A program made the translations under genes and the position numbers. Positions 1-12,336 of a stretch of 64,000 nucleotides of DNA are shown in pieces. Below the pieces are notes generated by a model that did no database searches, had not been told where the DNA came from, and saw nothing but the letters and a program-made list of their open reading frames with translations. This stretch comes from Sipunculus nudus (Eukaryota > Annelida > Sipuncula > Golfingiida > Sipunculidae). Each line of letters opens with the position of its first letter. Positions within the stretch are counted from its first letter, which is position 1. The stretch spans positions 81,702,556 through 81,766,555 of the forward strand of contig CM049310.1 of the NCBI GenBank assembly GCA_026874595.1, given 5' to 3'.

Positions 1-527
1 AAGAACATGCCAGGCCAAGTCCCTCCTGACTTATCCTGAAGGTCACTTCATCACCAATTTCTTTTGGTGACAAAATAACTGTGGTGATGAAACGACTGGT
101 CCCCCTCCCCCCCCAATCCATTAGGGAGGACGGCCTAATTTTTTATGTTCATCCATGAAGTCCAGATTCTATACATCTCCATAACAAGTACTTTGGGCAG
201 AACTATAGAAACTGGGCTTCAGCCTACTGCCTGTACCGTATGCACAACGGGTAACGCATAATAAATTGTTTTCTGTAAAAGGCCGATACATTATTTTCTT
301 CAGAATTCCAGTATTTAATTTTGCTCATAACTGGAGTTTATTATAATAGAGGAGGAGGGGTCCGGGGAACCTGGGTTCCCTGTCTGAACGGGGGTGTGAG
401 GGCAGAGCCCCCACCTAAAGCTTAATTTTCCTGTTAAAATAGTAAATGGTTTCCCATTTTCACAATAGATGGCGCTTCAATTGCAGATATAAATGAACAA
501 AACTTGCTCCTGCTGGTATCTCGTCTT

Positions 528-660
528 CACGGCTCATTTAGTAGCGTGTAGGGCTCCTAGTCTAGAGATCGTAGGTTCGATTCCCGATTCAGGTGACTTC
601 TGATGTTAAGTAGTTGTTCATGTTAGAAGAGTTGAGTGTAGGGACATCTACAGGGAAAAG
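528..660 (+). repeat. tRNA-derived SINE-like fragment
   Basis: A perfect Pol III B box (GGTTCGATTCC, 574-584) follows an A-box-like stretch around 540-552, spaced as in a tRNA gene. The 3' part does not fold as a tRNA and runs on into unrelated sequence, as in a SINE. It lies in the presumed intron of the SNRNP40-like gene. Confidence 0.5.
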
Positions 661-918
661 TAGGAGTTAAAATAGGGAATGAGAGGAGACAGTTTTATTT
701 ATATTTTCCTCAATAGAAGTGAAGCCCGCGTTCTATAGTGGCTCCGTACTTTGTCTGCCTTCTGTCCATAAGTTAAATGAAGCAAGAGCTCTGTGGCTCT
801 GTATATACTACAGAACCACACCAGTGGGGAGACCTCTGTTAAAGAATGGGGACAGGAATGTATGCTGAACCCTTAATATCGCCCACCATTTACTGTTTGG
901 ATTTTGGTCTCCTCTTAC

Positions 919-1026
919 CGATTGGGAAATGGCGCTATTTCCTCCTTCAGTGTACGCTACCACATCTGTTCTGGCTTTCTTGACGGGTACAAGGGCGCCC
1001 TGCGCCGCCTTCCTCTTCAAATCCAT
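919..1026 (-). CDS. SNRNP40: first coding exon of a U5 snRNP 40 kDa (SNRNP40)-like WD-repeat protein, partial
   Basis: A 36-codon exon starts with ATG at 1026-1024 and ends in phase 0 at a GTAAG donor (918-914). The peptide opens MDLKRKAAQGALVPVKKART. It resembles the basic leader of animal SNRNP40, which has a KRK run followed by a VPVK(R) motif ahead of seven WD40 repeats. SNRNP40 is a component of the U5 snRNP in the spliceosome (family knowledge). The next exon of the family should begin with the first WD repeat. No such exon is visible on the minus strand of 1-918, so the gene would continue left of the window. The call rests on a short N-terminal similarity. The reading frame and donor are clear, but the product name is tentative; another lysine-rich nuclear protein is possible. 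Confidence 0.5.
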
Positions 1027-2601
1027 GATAAATAAACAGCGTCAACTCTACCGCAAACACAGCGTCGACGCCAAGGTGAAGGCCGTTTAGTGTAACTTAG
1101 AAAATATGCTGTTTGCAAAATACTTCTCATATGTGTCTAAAGCAAATACATTTGACTCAATTTTAGTATTTTTTGTTAATATCTCCAAGAATGTGTATTT
1201 ATAAATGTTACAGACACGGATATTAAGCATTATATGAGTTTATTTTATGAAATAATTTAATATTTAATATGTCAGCAAAATATTTGAAGCATTGTAAAGT
1301 ATGAGACACCACTCAGCTGTCAATGGAATGAACACATGGAAAGGCAGAAAACTGAAGGGCAAAATGTTTATTTTCTGAAAACAGGTTTGTCGATTTTTGA
1401 GCAGTTGTGAGTAACAAGATCTTGACAAGGAAGATTTTATGTAAGATTTCATGCATAAACTTATGTAAATTATCCATATAAATTATGTAAATACATACCC
1501 AGAGTGACAGTTTTTATGCAATTTAATCAACTGATATAAACATAAGACACCCTGATTAAAAATAAAGGATTAAACAGTCACAGCATGATCACTAAGCCTC
1601 ACTTAATGGGCCCATATTCCCAGGTTTATTCGTACGTAAGTGACAGTACATATATTTGTAAATCCTTGTTAACATTCCTGAATCCAGAGAAGATGCTGGA
1701 TCCACACCAACATCTAACTGATTCTTCATTGGCCCATTCCCAAAATGCCCTGCATGAAAATTTCAGGAGAGTCCATGCATGTTTGCACAAGTTATGTTGT
1801 GAACAAACTCGCACATAAACACATGAACACTACAAATGAGGACTCTTGAGACTTATTGAGAATGAACTTTTAAATGAATGGATGTCCATCATACATGCCT
1901 TATAGAAAAATTATGGCCAAACTTTAAATTATTTTATATGCGAGGCATAATTGTGTTTGGTTTTTGAGAATAACAAATTATTGAGTTATAATAAGAATAC
2001 CATAAAATAGGACTACTTTGAAGATGTAAAATATTGCAGTAAAGCTAGACAATATATCCCCACTGACACTTTCTAGGGCTTTTAAATTTAATTATATATA
2101 AATCACAGATGTTCAAAGTAGCACCTGTATGTGGCACCTCTGACAAAATGTCCTTTTGAAACAAAGTTTTGACATCTCTTGAAATTCCTCTTATAGTCCT
2201 AATTCTTTTGGAATGCTTCATGCAATTGGGGTCTCAGTCAGACTTCTGTTGTGAGGTATTTTAAACAGTGCTTCCTGCTTAGGGGGTCTGACCTCCTTGA
2301 TTGCATTCTCAACTTGCATGAGGTAATGTACCACAAACATATCTAGAGGCAGTCATAGTGACCAAGCTGACCTCAGCTGACCTATACCACTTGAAAATTT
2401 CAAAATTAACAACAATAACAATTGTAAATGTTTGTTCAACTGTCCATTTGACAAAATTAAAAGCAGCAACTATATTTGCAAACTTTCATTATATTTCATT
2501 ACATTTTACATTACCAGTGTAGGAAGGATGGCCAAATTCATGGTGCTTTAATGACACACATTGATATATAAGTATTTTCCTTAATTTATCTATTTTTACA
2601 G
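1027..2601. other. intergenic region between divergent genes
   Basis: This lies between the minus-strand SNRNP40-like start and the plus-strand LIPT1 coding exon. Both promoters should fall here, but I see no convincing TATA box for either. A pyrimidine-rich acceptor ending in TTTTTACAG (to 2601), just 5' of the LIPT1 ATG, suggests LIPT1 also has an untranslated upstream exon in this interval. The rest is AT-rich and shows no coding signal. Confidence 0.5.
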
Positions 2602-2619
2602 GTATAAATACCACTGAAG

Positions 2620-5600
2620 ATGAGGGGTTTAATTTACAGTCACACAAGGATCTTGACATGTCTGTCAAGACAAACTCATTACAAAACCAGTCATGGTGGC
2701 CTGTGCAGCAATAAGGCCGTCTTCATCAGCCCAAGAAGTTTTTCTACCAAAGTCAAGAAAACTAGAACAGTTTTGGTTTCAGAAAGCAATGACATTTACT
2801 GTAATCTGGCATTTGAAGACTGGATTTATGATAGTTATGATTTCCAAAAGAATGATGTGTTGTTTATCTGGAGGAACAAACCATGCATAGTGATTGGCCG
2901 TCACCAGAACCCATGGACAGAGTGCGATGTGTACGGATGTTTAGGAGACGATGTGTCTGTGGCTCGAAGACGGAGCGGCGGAGGCACGGTGTACCATGAC
3001 ATGGGCAATGTCAACTTTACATTTTTCACATGCAGGAAAACGTACAATAGACCAGTTAACCTTCACTTAATTGTGGATGCTATAAAGGAGAGGTGGCCAG
3101 TCGATTTAGGAGTTACTGTACGAGATGACATCTTGTTAGAGGATTATTATAAGGTAAAAGATTTATTTTACCTCACTTGTAGTTAATTTTAAACAATATT
3201 ATTTTCACTTGTGGTATGTCCCTGATTCTTTCATTTTATTTTTGACATCCAGGTTCCCATGGATCAAGGTCTCCTGCTTGATATATGATACGCATGGTTT
3301 CTGATATATGTCCCTTCAATAGCCCCTTTATGAATCAATGTTAAATTTTTCAAGATTTATCCCCCCCCCCCCCCCCAGCATATCAACTACCTCAGGACAA
3401 AGCTGATATCTGCATTCATGACAGTTCAAGAAAAAATTAGCATTTCTTAGTCGAGGCCTGAGAGGAGTTTTGTGACAAAGGCTGAATGACACCACCATCA
3501 GTTGAACTATACTGATAGCAGTAGATGTAGACTGCATGCTATTTATGGTCAGTACCGGTACATAATGTCTTTGGTGGTGTATGTTTTGCTTAATGTCATA
3601 TAATGACTGATTAAATTTTTTTTATAGTCAATATTTTGTGTCAATTTCATGATTAAAGATTTGACTGAAATCAGATTAATTGGGATTTTGATAGATTGTA
3701 TATATATTTTAAAAATAAAATTTTAACATCATCCTAAATTGATTTTGTTTTAAATGGATGAGGAATAGTATCTGCGCATCTGTTGTTGCCCATCTGTTGT
3801 TTTCCAACTGTTATAGCCCATCTGTTGTTGTCCATCTGTTATTGCCCATCTGTTCTTGCCTATCTGTATTACATTTATGTAGCTTAGCAGCATTTCAAAG
3901 TTATCATTTTAGGTTGCCTTATGGTTTAAATCACTCATGTTCATTTTGGTGCCAGGGTCATCCATCAAGACTAGTGAGTGAGTAGCTTAATACCAATGTA
4001 CAGCAGTACTTTGTTCACATATTTTGTTATTTTCTTTTAGGTTTCAGGATCGTCCAGTAAGATCGGAGGTCGGGTTGCCTATCACCATTGTACACTTTTG
4101 CTGGATGTAAACGAAAAAAAGCTGAAAAAATATCTCCAGTGTAAAAAGGTAGGTCACATATGTTCCATGTTTTAAAACATTTTTTTTTCAAAAGTTATTT
4201 GTTAATCTGTATCAATCATATAATATGTAGACCTGTCATTAGGGTTGGCTAGTAAGTGCTACTCCTGGTAAATGCTGGCATGGAAAATGCCCCTGTTGGC
4301 AAATAATTAGCAGTTAAATGGCATATATGAACAAAATGCTTTATTTATTGTGTTGTATTGTTGATTTAACTAAAAATAATAATTTAAAACACACGACAAA
4401 CTACAGAACTAAAAAATGATAAAAAAAAACTTTTTGTGTAAGCAGACTTTTCCATGGCTAATGATGACCAAGTGTCTTTTTTATGCTCTTGTAAATCAGA
4501 CAAGTAAGTGTTACTGATAGCTTCATTAGCCTCAGTATAAAAGGTGTTCAGCACTTCCGAAAAAATTCTTGTCTGTGAGAGCAAGCTTGAGTGAACACAC
4601 TTGTGAGACTCAAATTTTCCTTAACTGTATATTGTTGTTTAAATACATACAGGTAATGAATGTTAAGTGATAAACATTCTTTTATAACAAAAAATATCCT
4701 TATATTAGTAACATAGGCTTAGCAGCTAAGAGTACTCATTAAAGTACTCATGACTACATTTTGAGTACTCAGTACTCTGACTGAAGTACTTTGAATGTAC
4801 TCATACTCTGACTGAAGTTTAAAGTTTAAAGTATATATATATATATATATGTGGTACTCATACTCAAGTACTCAAACCTGACTCTTATATGCTAGTATGA
4901 TATTTTTATTTCTAGTGCAATGATTGAGGGCACCAGTCAACTGTTGCAGTTCTTATAGTTTCATTAAAACAAACTGATCAGTCCAATTGTTATTCATACT
5001 TAGTAACTGGTATAAATGGGCTAAATTACCTAGTCTCTTAAATATTTTAAACCTGCTTCCTAATATCTTAATGGGCATTACTCTTTAATTCCTTGTTTCT
5101 TAAATTTATTTGTATCATATGTTTGATAATAACACTGCAAACATTGCAAGTTCTTTACCAAAGTTTATAACAATTACTGATACTCTTTAGTTCTAAGTTG
5201 GACCACCAGATGTCAACCTTTTCTTGGTTGTTTTTCATGATATGCTGTCTGCTTCACACAGGACCACATCTCAAAATCCAATGCCACTGAGAGCGTAGCT
5301 TCTCCAGTAAAGAACCTACAGGAGCTGGAGGCAAATTTAACTTATGAAAATGTCATGCAGGTGGTGGCTAGGAGTTACCTACAGTCAGACCAGGTAAGCT
5401 GTATGTGTGTGTTTATACTTTCTAGGCTTGCCTATTTACCTGATGTGATGTACTTTTTACTTGTTGTGGCTTACAATGCCAGAATACGCTCTGGCAGTAG
5501 TTATACACTTCAGTCATAGCAGATCTCTTGGCTATAACCGCTGCTTTGTATAGCAAAGTTCTCTGGGTCTGACCACCAGAGTTGAAACAGAGTAAAGAAT

Positions 5601-6265
5601 TGTAATCAGACCAATTAGAGTGTAGTATCACATTGTGCATCCAGCTCCAAATTATAAACATGTAACACGCGCTCTCATTGGTCTGATTACACCAGAATCT
5701 GACCAACAAGAGCAGGTGTCACATGTTTATTTAATTTCTGAATAGTGCATCGTTTGCTCAAATAAAATGCTGGCTTTTTCTCATTACATATGTAAATGTA
5801 TATTTAACATACATACATACACTATTGAACATTACCAATATTTGTCTTTCTAAGGTGAACTGGCAGATCGTAGATCCAGGTAAATCTTCACTATATCCAG
5901 GTATGGAAAAATCACTTCAGGAATTACAATCATGGAAGTGGAACTATGGCAAAACACCCAAGTTTACCGTAGACACAGAACTCATAGCTGACACAAATGA
6001 CCAAAAATACACATTTAAAGTTTTCCTGGAAATTAACAAAGGTCACGTGGTAGAAGCATCATTGTCATGTGAACCTCATGTTATGGAAATAGCGGAATCT
6101 CTCGATAGGTTGTTGGCAGATATAAATGGCAGCAGATATTGGCCAATGGACTTTGCTGTTATATGTGCATCAGAAGTAGACCATGCAAAAAATCAAATAC
6201 ACAAAAACATTCTTAAAAATCTGGGTGAAAAACTGTGTCAAGTAATAGACACAAGGATGGGTTAA
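2620..6265 (+). CDS. LIPT1: lipoyltransferase 1, mitochondrial (four coding exons)
   Basis: Coding exons are 2620-3153, 4041-4148, 5262-5393 and 5855-6265. All junctions are phase 0 with GT/AG borders, giving a 394-residue protein; human LIPT1 is 373. Residues 1-45 are basic and hydroxylated like a mitochondrial presequence. The LplA/LipB-type fold carries VIGRHQNPW (about 91-99), the lipoyl-AMP loop RRSGGGTVYHD (117-127) and the catalytic lysine at 178, in YYK-VSGSSSKIGG across the exon 1/2 junction. The C-terminal domain contains the conserved W-YGKTPKF motif. By family knowledge the enzyme transfers lipoyl groups, in vertebrates from the glycine-cleavage H protein, to E2 subunits of the 2-oxoacid dehydrogenases in the mitochondrial matrix. 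No broken frame or missing key residue is seen. An upstream 5' UTR exon is likely, because an acceptor ends at 2601. ATTAAA at 6324-6329 is the nearest possible poly(A) signal. Confidence 0.95.
3776..3868. repeat. minisatellite in LIPT1 intron 1
   Basis: About six imperfect copies of a roughly 16-bp unit of the type CCATCTGTTGTTG follow one another in the first intron. Confidence 0.8.
4735..4875. repeat. GAGTACTCA-type degenerate repeat in LIPT1 intron 2
   Basis: The palindromic core GAGTACTC and the phrase ACTCTGACTGAAGT recur several times, interrupted by a short (TA)n run at 4833-4850. Confidence 0.7.
5604..5699. repeat. near-perfect 20-bp inverted repeat in LIPT1 intron 3
   Basis: TGTAATCAGACCAATTAGAG (5604-5623) is matched, with one mismatch, by the reverse complement of 5680-5699, leaving a loop of about 56 bp. 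A related stretch occurs at 55760-55800 in the protease gene, so this is probably part of a dispersed element. Confidence 0.65.
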
Positions 6266-8283
6266 TATCAAAGGATTTAGGTAATGGAATACTGCTGGAT
6301 TTGTACTCAGGATATTTTATCTTATTAAAGTTTTGTGAATACTCAGGTTGACCTTGTAGTATTGATGTTTCCATGTACATATTTATAAGGGAGAGTTAGC
6401 CTGTAAGACACCTTGCCACCCCTCCTCTAATACAGTGGACTCACCCACTCTTCTCCCCTATACCACAATGGACTGCCCATAGGAGTCGGCCAATCAAAAC
6501 TGTTTCTGCCTTACTGACCCTCAAGCTGAGCTTACTTTGCCACCAGTGGGTTTAGGGTTAGGACTGGTTTCAGTCGGTCATGATAAACCTTCACCTACAA
6601 TGCTATCGGCTGGGCAAATAGTCCACATGCCTACATACACACATATATATATACATCAGGCAAACACATGCACAGAAAAGCATTTTATAGTGTGCACCAA
6701 TTTGTTGGAAAGTTGAAACCCCAGATGCTTACATAAAAAAATAATGAAAAAAATCACATAAACAAAATATTCCTTCGCATAATGTTAACTCAGATACCCC
6801 CAAGTACCCATTGTCATTATTGCGTCTGAAATCATAGAAAAGCAGAGCCATAATAAAGCAGAGTATCAGTCTAAACCTGTCCTATTCTTACTTTGTAAGG
6901 AAACCCATTATGGGCCAGTTTGTTAACTTACATCAACCTATATTCACAGTATATATAACAAAAAGAATGCCTGGTCTCACATTATGAGGCTGCATCATAT
7001 TAGAACAGTTCAGCCAGTTGGCAGAAATGTCAAAACAGTTTGTTATGATGATAGGATGCATCTACACCAGAAAGGCAAACATTCCTGCAGAAAGGCTTAA
7101 CTAGATCTATACCTTTCCGTTGAAAAGGTGAGCATTTCATAGTCTAGATATATAAATATTCATGCATCTGTGAATGAAAATGATGTTTGTGTGAGGTTAT
7201 CAAGTTTGAATCAGGAAATTTTAGATTCTGCCTAGAAGCAGCCTAGAATTCCATTATTCGTATCGTTTTTAAAAATATGCATAAATGAAAATTGAAAATG
7301 GATGAAAATGTCAGATCAGCTTAATAGTCATTAGTTTGGGCTGCATGGTTCCTTATCTCCAGTTTCTTTATTTTCTCATGGCAGGTTTAGAAATATTGTC
7401 CCTGTCTATAGGATAGATCTCTATACATATGATGTATATTGTTGCTGATGCAAGTAATGTAACTGATTTTTTTTTTATATTAAATTATTTTTTTATTAAT
7501 ATATCTATATTGATATTAAATTATATTCCTACACAGACCTGCAAAATCACTCTTTTCAAGTCACTATTTTTTAAGAATTCCCAAAAAAGACACTAAAATC
7601 TCTTTTTTTCATTTTTTTCCCCAGGTGCAACTTTTTTTTTATCCTCATCTTTTTGTAAAAGAATTCCAATATATACTTCTCTCCTGCTTTAACAATACAG
7701 TTAGAAGAAGAATGAGACATTTCAGAATTTTTTGGTACAAATGTCCAGCATATGTCACAACATGTAAAAAATGCCCTCATCTTCAAACAGGGGCATGTGG
7801 GCCATGTATGTGTCTGACTTTTGTAAAAAAAAATTGCTTATCATCTGTGTTACATGTAAAATTAGGAATGGGGGGGGGGGGGCTAAGGCCTAATAGTAAC
7901 TGTTGGCATATTTTGCAGTATATAAATATTTTTGCCTAATAAAAATGTATAAGTTTGGATAGAATTTTAGAAAGAAGTCCATTTTGTAATATAAAACTAA
8001 ATTTCTGTGTTGTTTTATCAGTGCTAAAAATCCTGCAAGCCAACTCTACCACAACCATTTTAGTGCGATATAACAAACTCTTTGGCAATAAACAACAGTG
8101 GACATCCCAATTTTCTGTACACATTGTTCATAACTAGAAACCATGATAGGTTATGTGAACTAAAAATATCAGCAATGGTTATATTCAAGTAGAGTGAAAT
8201 TAATATATCTGTTGGAACTACCATACTTTATTTTGTAAAACAAAATCATAGGATTAAAAACAACATATGATACAATTCATAAG
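6266..8283. other. intergenic region between convergent LIPT1 and homeobox genes
   Basis: This holds the LIPT1 3' end (ATTAAA at 6324-6329) and AT-rich sequence with short A/T and G homopolymers (a G-run near 7870-7882). Open frames here are short and show no family resemblance. I see no gene. Confidence 0.6.
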
Positions 8284-8289
8284 TTTATT
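8284..8289 (-). terminator. poly(A) signal of the homeobox gene
   Basis: AATAAA on the minus strand lies about 105 bp past the stop codon, a usual distance for the 3' end. A second copy lies at 8227-8232. Confidence 0.6.
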
Positions 8290-8392
8290 AGTAACATGAT
8301 AACATCATTATAAAGATATACACATTGCACTGGATTCACAAATCCTTCTGTAATCAGTACATATTGCTGTAGACTATTATTTTATCACAACA

Positions 8393-10040
8393 TCAGCTGG
8401 TTTGTGGATACTCCGTGGGGTAGAAGCACGCTGTCTGTCCTTGAAAGTAGTACTGACCGGGGGTAGGGTAGGGTGGGGAGTACCCTGATGGGTTGTACAT
8501 TGAGTATCCCATGGTATTGGTTGTGCCTGCAGGCGGACTTGCAGTGGTGAAGGCGCCGTTCGGTGCAAATGTGACGTTAGGGGGCGCTTGCGTCAGTCCA
8601 CTGTCCATGCCCCATGTCAGACAGGTGCCCGCGTACTGTGTGCCCATGCCCGCGGGCATCTCAGGCGTGTCCGGAATTCCGTTCGCTGGTGGCTGCATGC
8701 CCGCCATGGTGTAGGTTGGTATCTGGCTGTAACCGGCTGTTGCCATGGGGACGCTCATTGGTTTGGTGTATGGGGCTGGTCTGTGATGCACCCTGGTAAA
8801 AATGGATAAGGGGAAAATTAAAAGCATGTGTATCTCACTTGCATGTTTTACATTATTTTATGATCATTATAAAGGTGTGAATTCAAATCTTAATTTGTGA
8901 TATAGAGTTTGCGATTCATTTCAACCTCTTGGAATGGTGATCTGTCCCAGTGTCCATAATTTGAAAGAGTGGTTTTATTATTTACCACGATGCAGAATAG
9001 TCATAAGTTTGATTGAATTTTAATTTATAGATTGGATAACATTCATTCATGAGCGCATCAAACTTGCGCGAGTTCTAGAGGCGAACCATTTTCGAAAGGG
9101 CAGGGTCCAACTTATAAGACTACCAATAAGAAAACAGAAGAAAAAGGTCCTCTGGTCTAGAAAGGGAGGGCTCCTGAAGGGAAATACTGGTTTCAAAACC
9201 GAATAATAGGTTGTTTTTGCTTAAAAAGAGGGTGTCCGGACTCCGAGAATCCCTTCGTTCAACATTTATAAATGTAAATATACTTGAAAATCGTTTTAGA
9301 TTGAAACTAATCTGAATCATAAAATGTCTTTTATTCTTTCTTTGCGTGTACCACCTGGATATATTCTTAAATCAATCATTTTAATTGATTTACAGTAAAT
9401 ATAATTCTGTGAATAATTATGGATAAATCATTTTATAATTTGCTTGTAAAATTAATCAAAAGAGCAAAATACCTAGTTTGTATCGAAAGTCAAACTGTTT
9501 ACCTTGAGGTTGGCATCTTGTACACGTTGGTATTAACCACATGGTTGGGCGCTTCTGTTTTTGGCGGGGGTGTGAGCACGTGACACGAAGGCTCGGCGCT
9601 GGCACTAGCAGACGATCCAGTTTTTCCGTTCTTCCCTTTGAAGAGTTGCGTGCGCATCCATTGAATATGGCCCTTCTTCGACTCTTTACGGAACTTGGAT
9701 CGGCGGTTTTGGAACCAAGTCTGCAAAAACATAAAAACATTGATTAAAATGAATGTCATGATATCAGACAAATGCGTATAAGGATAGATATTTCGAAACA
9801 CCTGACATTACAATGGCCACATTGTATATTTCAAACGCCCAATATGAACAGAGATTGGAATTCAGGAATTATTATTTTATCGAAAGAAACCGATGTTTCA
9901 TGTGTTATATGTATTTATAACGATGACGCAGAACCACCACAAGCAGCTGATGGTTTTATATATCAATGTTATGAAACTTACTGATAGGCCAACAATTATT
10001 GTGCCCAGGATTCACTGCCTGCATTTTCACGAGTAGATTT

Positions 10041-10107
<67 letters not shown>

Positions 10108-11536
10108 GGAAAAGCCAGATCCTAGGTTATATTGCTTAATTGTGCATTGGAAAATGGACTAAATTCTGTTGACTATATAGACCATTAAAGCCGCTCTTTG
10201 TATTTTCTAGGCAACCTAGAAAATTTCCACGAACTGTGTCTGGACTGATGAATAACAAATTTAAATCGCCCGCTCGCACCACATTTTCGAGTCCAGAGAA
10301 CAATAATTGTTTTTGCATGGCCTAATCAAGAACGACAAACATCGTAAGCAAGCTGGTCTTATGGTGTCCATACCCTTAAGTGAACATAAATTAATTGTGA
10401 TTTGACACCTGTGAATTCAGACCACTTTTTGTCACTCCCACTGGTGGTCTTTATTCACATGTTTCACTGTATGTTACCTGAACTAAATATGACGCCTGAA
10501 AACGTGCATTTTACACTGCAATGCAAAGGACTAATGTGATCAATGTTGTAGGGTCACAGTCGCAGCTAATTAGGTCTGTACCATTTTTGCTCTGTTCTCT
10601 GCTAATTAAGATTAACTTACCTAATCTGTTTTTTTTTTTTTTTCATCGCTAGTTTATTTAAATGTATTTTTCACAGAGTATTTAGAGATACTATCCTGAT
10701 TACATATTTATTTCATCAATTATTTAGAGATACAACTGGTACTTACACATATTTTCTCGATCGGAAGTTCCATTCTTTCTGCTAGAGTTTCCAGGACTGT
10801 GACGTCGGGGTACTGGGTCTGACTGAACACTGTCTCCAGGGCTTCCAGCTGAAATAAAGGACATTTAATCATTTTAAACTTTACTTGAGAAACAGGGTTG
10901 CATGCACTAATTTGATGTCAACTGTAGGCATGCACCAGGTGACGTCATAGTCCCTATAAACCAATTTTTGGTTAACTTAATTAATCAAATACAACACTGC
11001 TTTTAAACACTTATATTTACATTTACGTTACATTTATCAGTAGATCCAGGTACCCAAAAGGCGTGTATTAGGCGTTTCGGGGACCAAAACCCCATAAGGA
11101 TAATTTTTACTTGAAAACGTTTCTCATAATTATATTTGAGGATTTAGCATAAGTGTTTATTGAAAGACCCCTCTACAACCTGTTCTGCTATCTACACAGC
11201 ATAGATAAATTTGCGCTTATTCCTTCTTAGATTCGCTGTCCTAACACACACATGCATGTCCATAGAACGCATTTATACATTTCCCTCGAAAGCAAAACCA
11301 AAACCGTCCAAGACGCACTCATATATCCTTTTACGCCACCAGTATTTCTTTATTGCAACCCGATTTAATGATGTAGTTGCATACTAATAAAAAAAGTCCG
11401 AAGAGACAGATATTTATATTTGATTTTAAAAATGAGTTATTGCTGGAGGTTTTTTGAGTAAAATATAACTTACCTGTCTGGCTGTGAAGTTGATGCGAGT
11501 CCTCTTTCTCTTGGTCTCTTCCTGTATCCCCATCAT
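8393..11536 (-). CDS. divergent PRD-like homeobox transcription factor (four exons)
   Basis: Coding exons, in transcript order, are 11536-11474, 10848-10747, 9720-9503 and 8792-8393. GT/AG borders and phases agree and give 260 residues. The homeodomain begins about residue 11, so almost no leader precedes it. By homeodomain numbering it shows F8, L16, F20, YPDV at 25-28, L40, W48, F49, Q50, N51 and R53. YPDV with Q50 points to the PRD-like class. The intron between positions 46 and 47 is the usual one of that class; a second intron falls between 12 and 13. Position 47, which contacts bases and is usually V or I, is T here, and the surrounding EKICTWFQ is unusual. The tail of about 165 residues is rich in Tyr, Pro, Met, Thr and Gly and has no OAR motif. 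No orthology to a named family (Gsc, Otx, Pitx, Arx) can be made from sight. It should act as a nuclear DNA-binding regulator; targets are unknown. Confidence 0.92.
10043..10107. repeat. (TA)n microsatellite in homeobox intron 2
   Basis: An almost pure TA run of about 65 bp with one AA interruption lies between exons 2 and 3. Confidence 0.95.
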
Positions 11537-11609
11537 TTGTTTGCTGTTTCTGTCGTTAGTGAGACAAACTATTAATTTTGTGGTCTGTGTTTGAGCTGAA
11601 GGTTGACTT

Positions 11610-11615
11610 CACTGA
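11610..11615 (-). promoter_or_regulatory. initiator element of the homeobox gene
   Basis: TCAGTG on the minus strand, with the A at 11613, lies 33 bp downstream of the first T of the TATA box. That is the spacing of a focused core promoter. The implied 5' UTR is about 77 nt and needs no upstream exon. Confidence 0.6.
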
Positions 11616-11638
11616 TGGAGGGAGGTTGCACGGCTTGC

Positions 11639-11646
11639 TTTATATA
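11639..11646 (-). promoter_or_regulatory. TATA box of the homeobox gene
   Basis: TATATAAA on the minus strand sits about 103 bp upstream of the start codon and is followed at the right distance by an initiator. This pairing supports a compact, single-start promoter. Confidence 0.75.
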
Positions 11647-12269
11647 TCTGGTGTGACTGTACTAATGAGTTTGTACAACGCTCCGTGGTACGGTCCAAGA
11701 TCGACTCAGCTCGGTGAGTAGTTCAGTGAGTATATAAGACCGCCCGCGAGCTAGTGAGTACATCATCACGGAACTGCTCATGCTCAAGCACCGAGCAGTG
11801 AGTAACACTCGGGTCTGCGTGCAGACCAGAGTAGTTAGTTAAGTGCTGCTTGGAGTGTTGGTGGGGCGTGGAGGGTTTTCTAATTGCATTATAGTTGTTC
11901 TATATACTTTGGTAGAGCAGGTCGTTTAGATTTGCTTTGGCTATTGGGAACATGTTATTAGAAAATCAACTCAGCCCTCTCTCTCTCTCTCTCTCTCTCA
12001 GCATGTATACGTTTATGGAACAGAGTGGTCCGAAATATATTACATTTCATATATTTCATATATGTCTGATCAAACTTTAAACAGTTCGGGATCTTTCTGA
12101 AATGTCTACTCCCAAACTGTCAAAACTTTATTTTCTTAACGTCTACTTGTGAACATGACTGGAATTAAAAAATGTCTAAATGCATCTTGATATTAATAAT
12201 GCTCAAAATGTCTACAGTAAAATGTTTACAGGGATTTATTTATAATCATTTACTTGTTTACTAAAAGTT

Positions 12270-12336
12270 ATACTAGCGTGTCGTAACGAGATAATTATCG
12301 CGTGGGAACGAGATAATGTTGCTTGGGAACGAGATC
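12270..12336. repeat. ACGAGATAAT short tandem motif with palindromic core
   Basis: Three spaced copies of a (G)GAACGAGATAA-type phrase occur in a row. The first contains the palindrome GATAATTATC. Confidence 0.6.
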
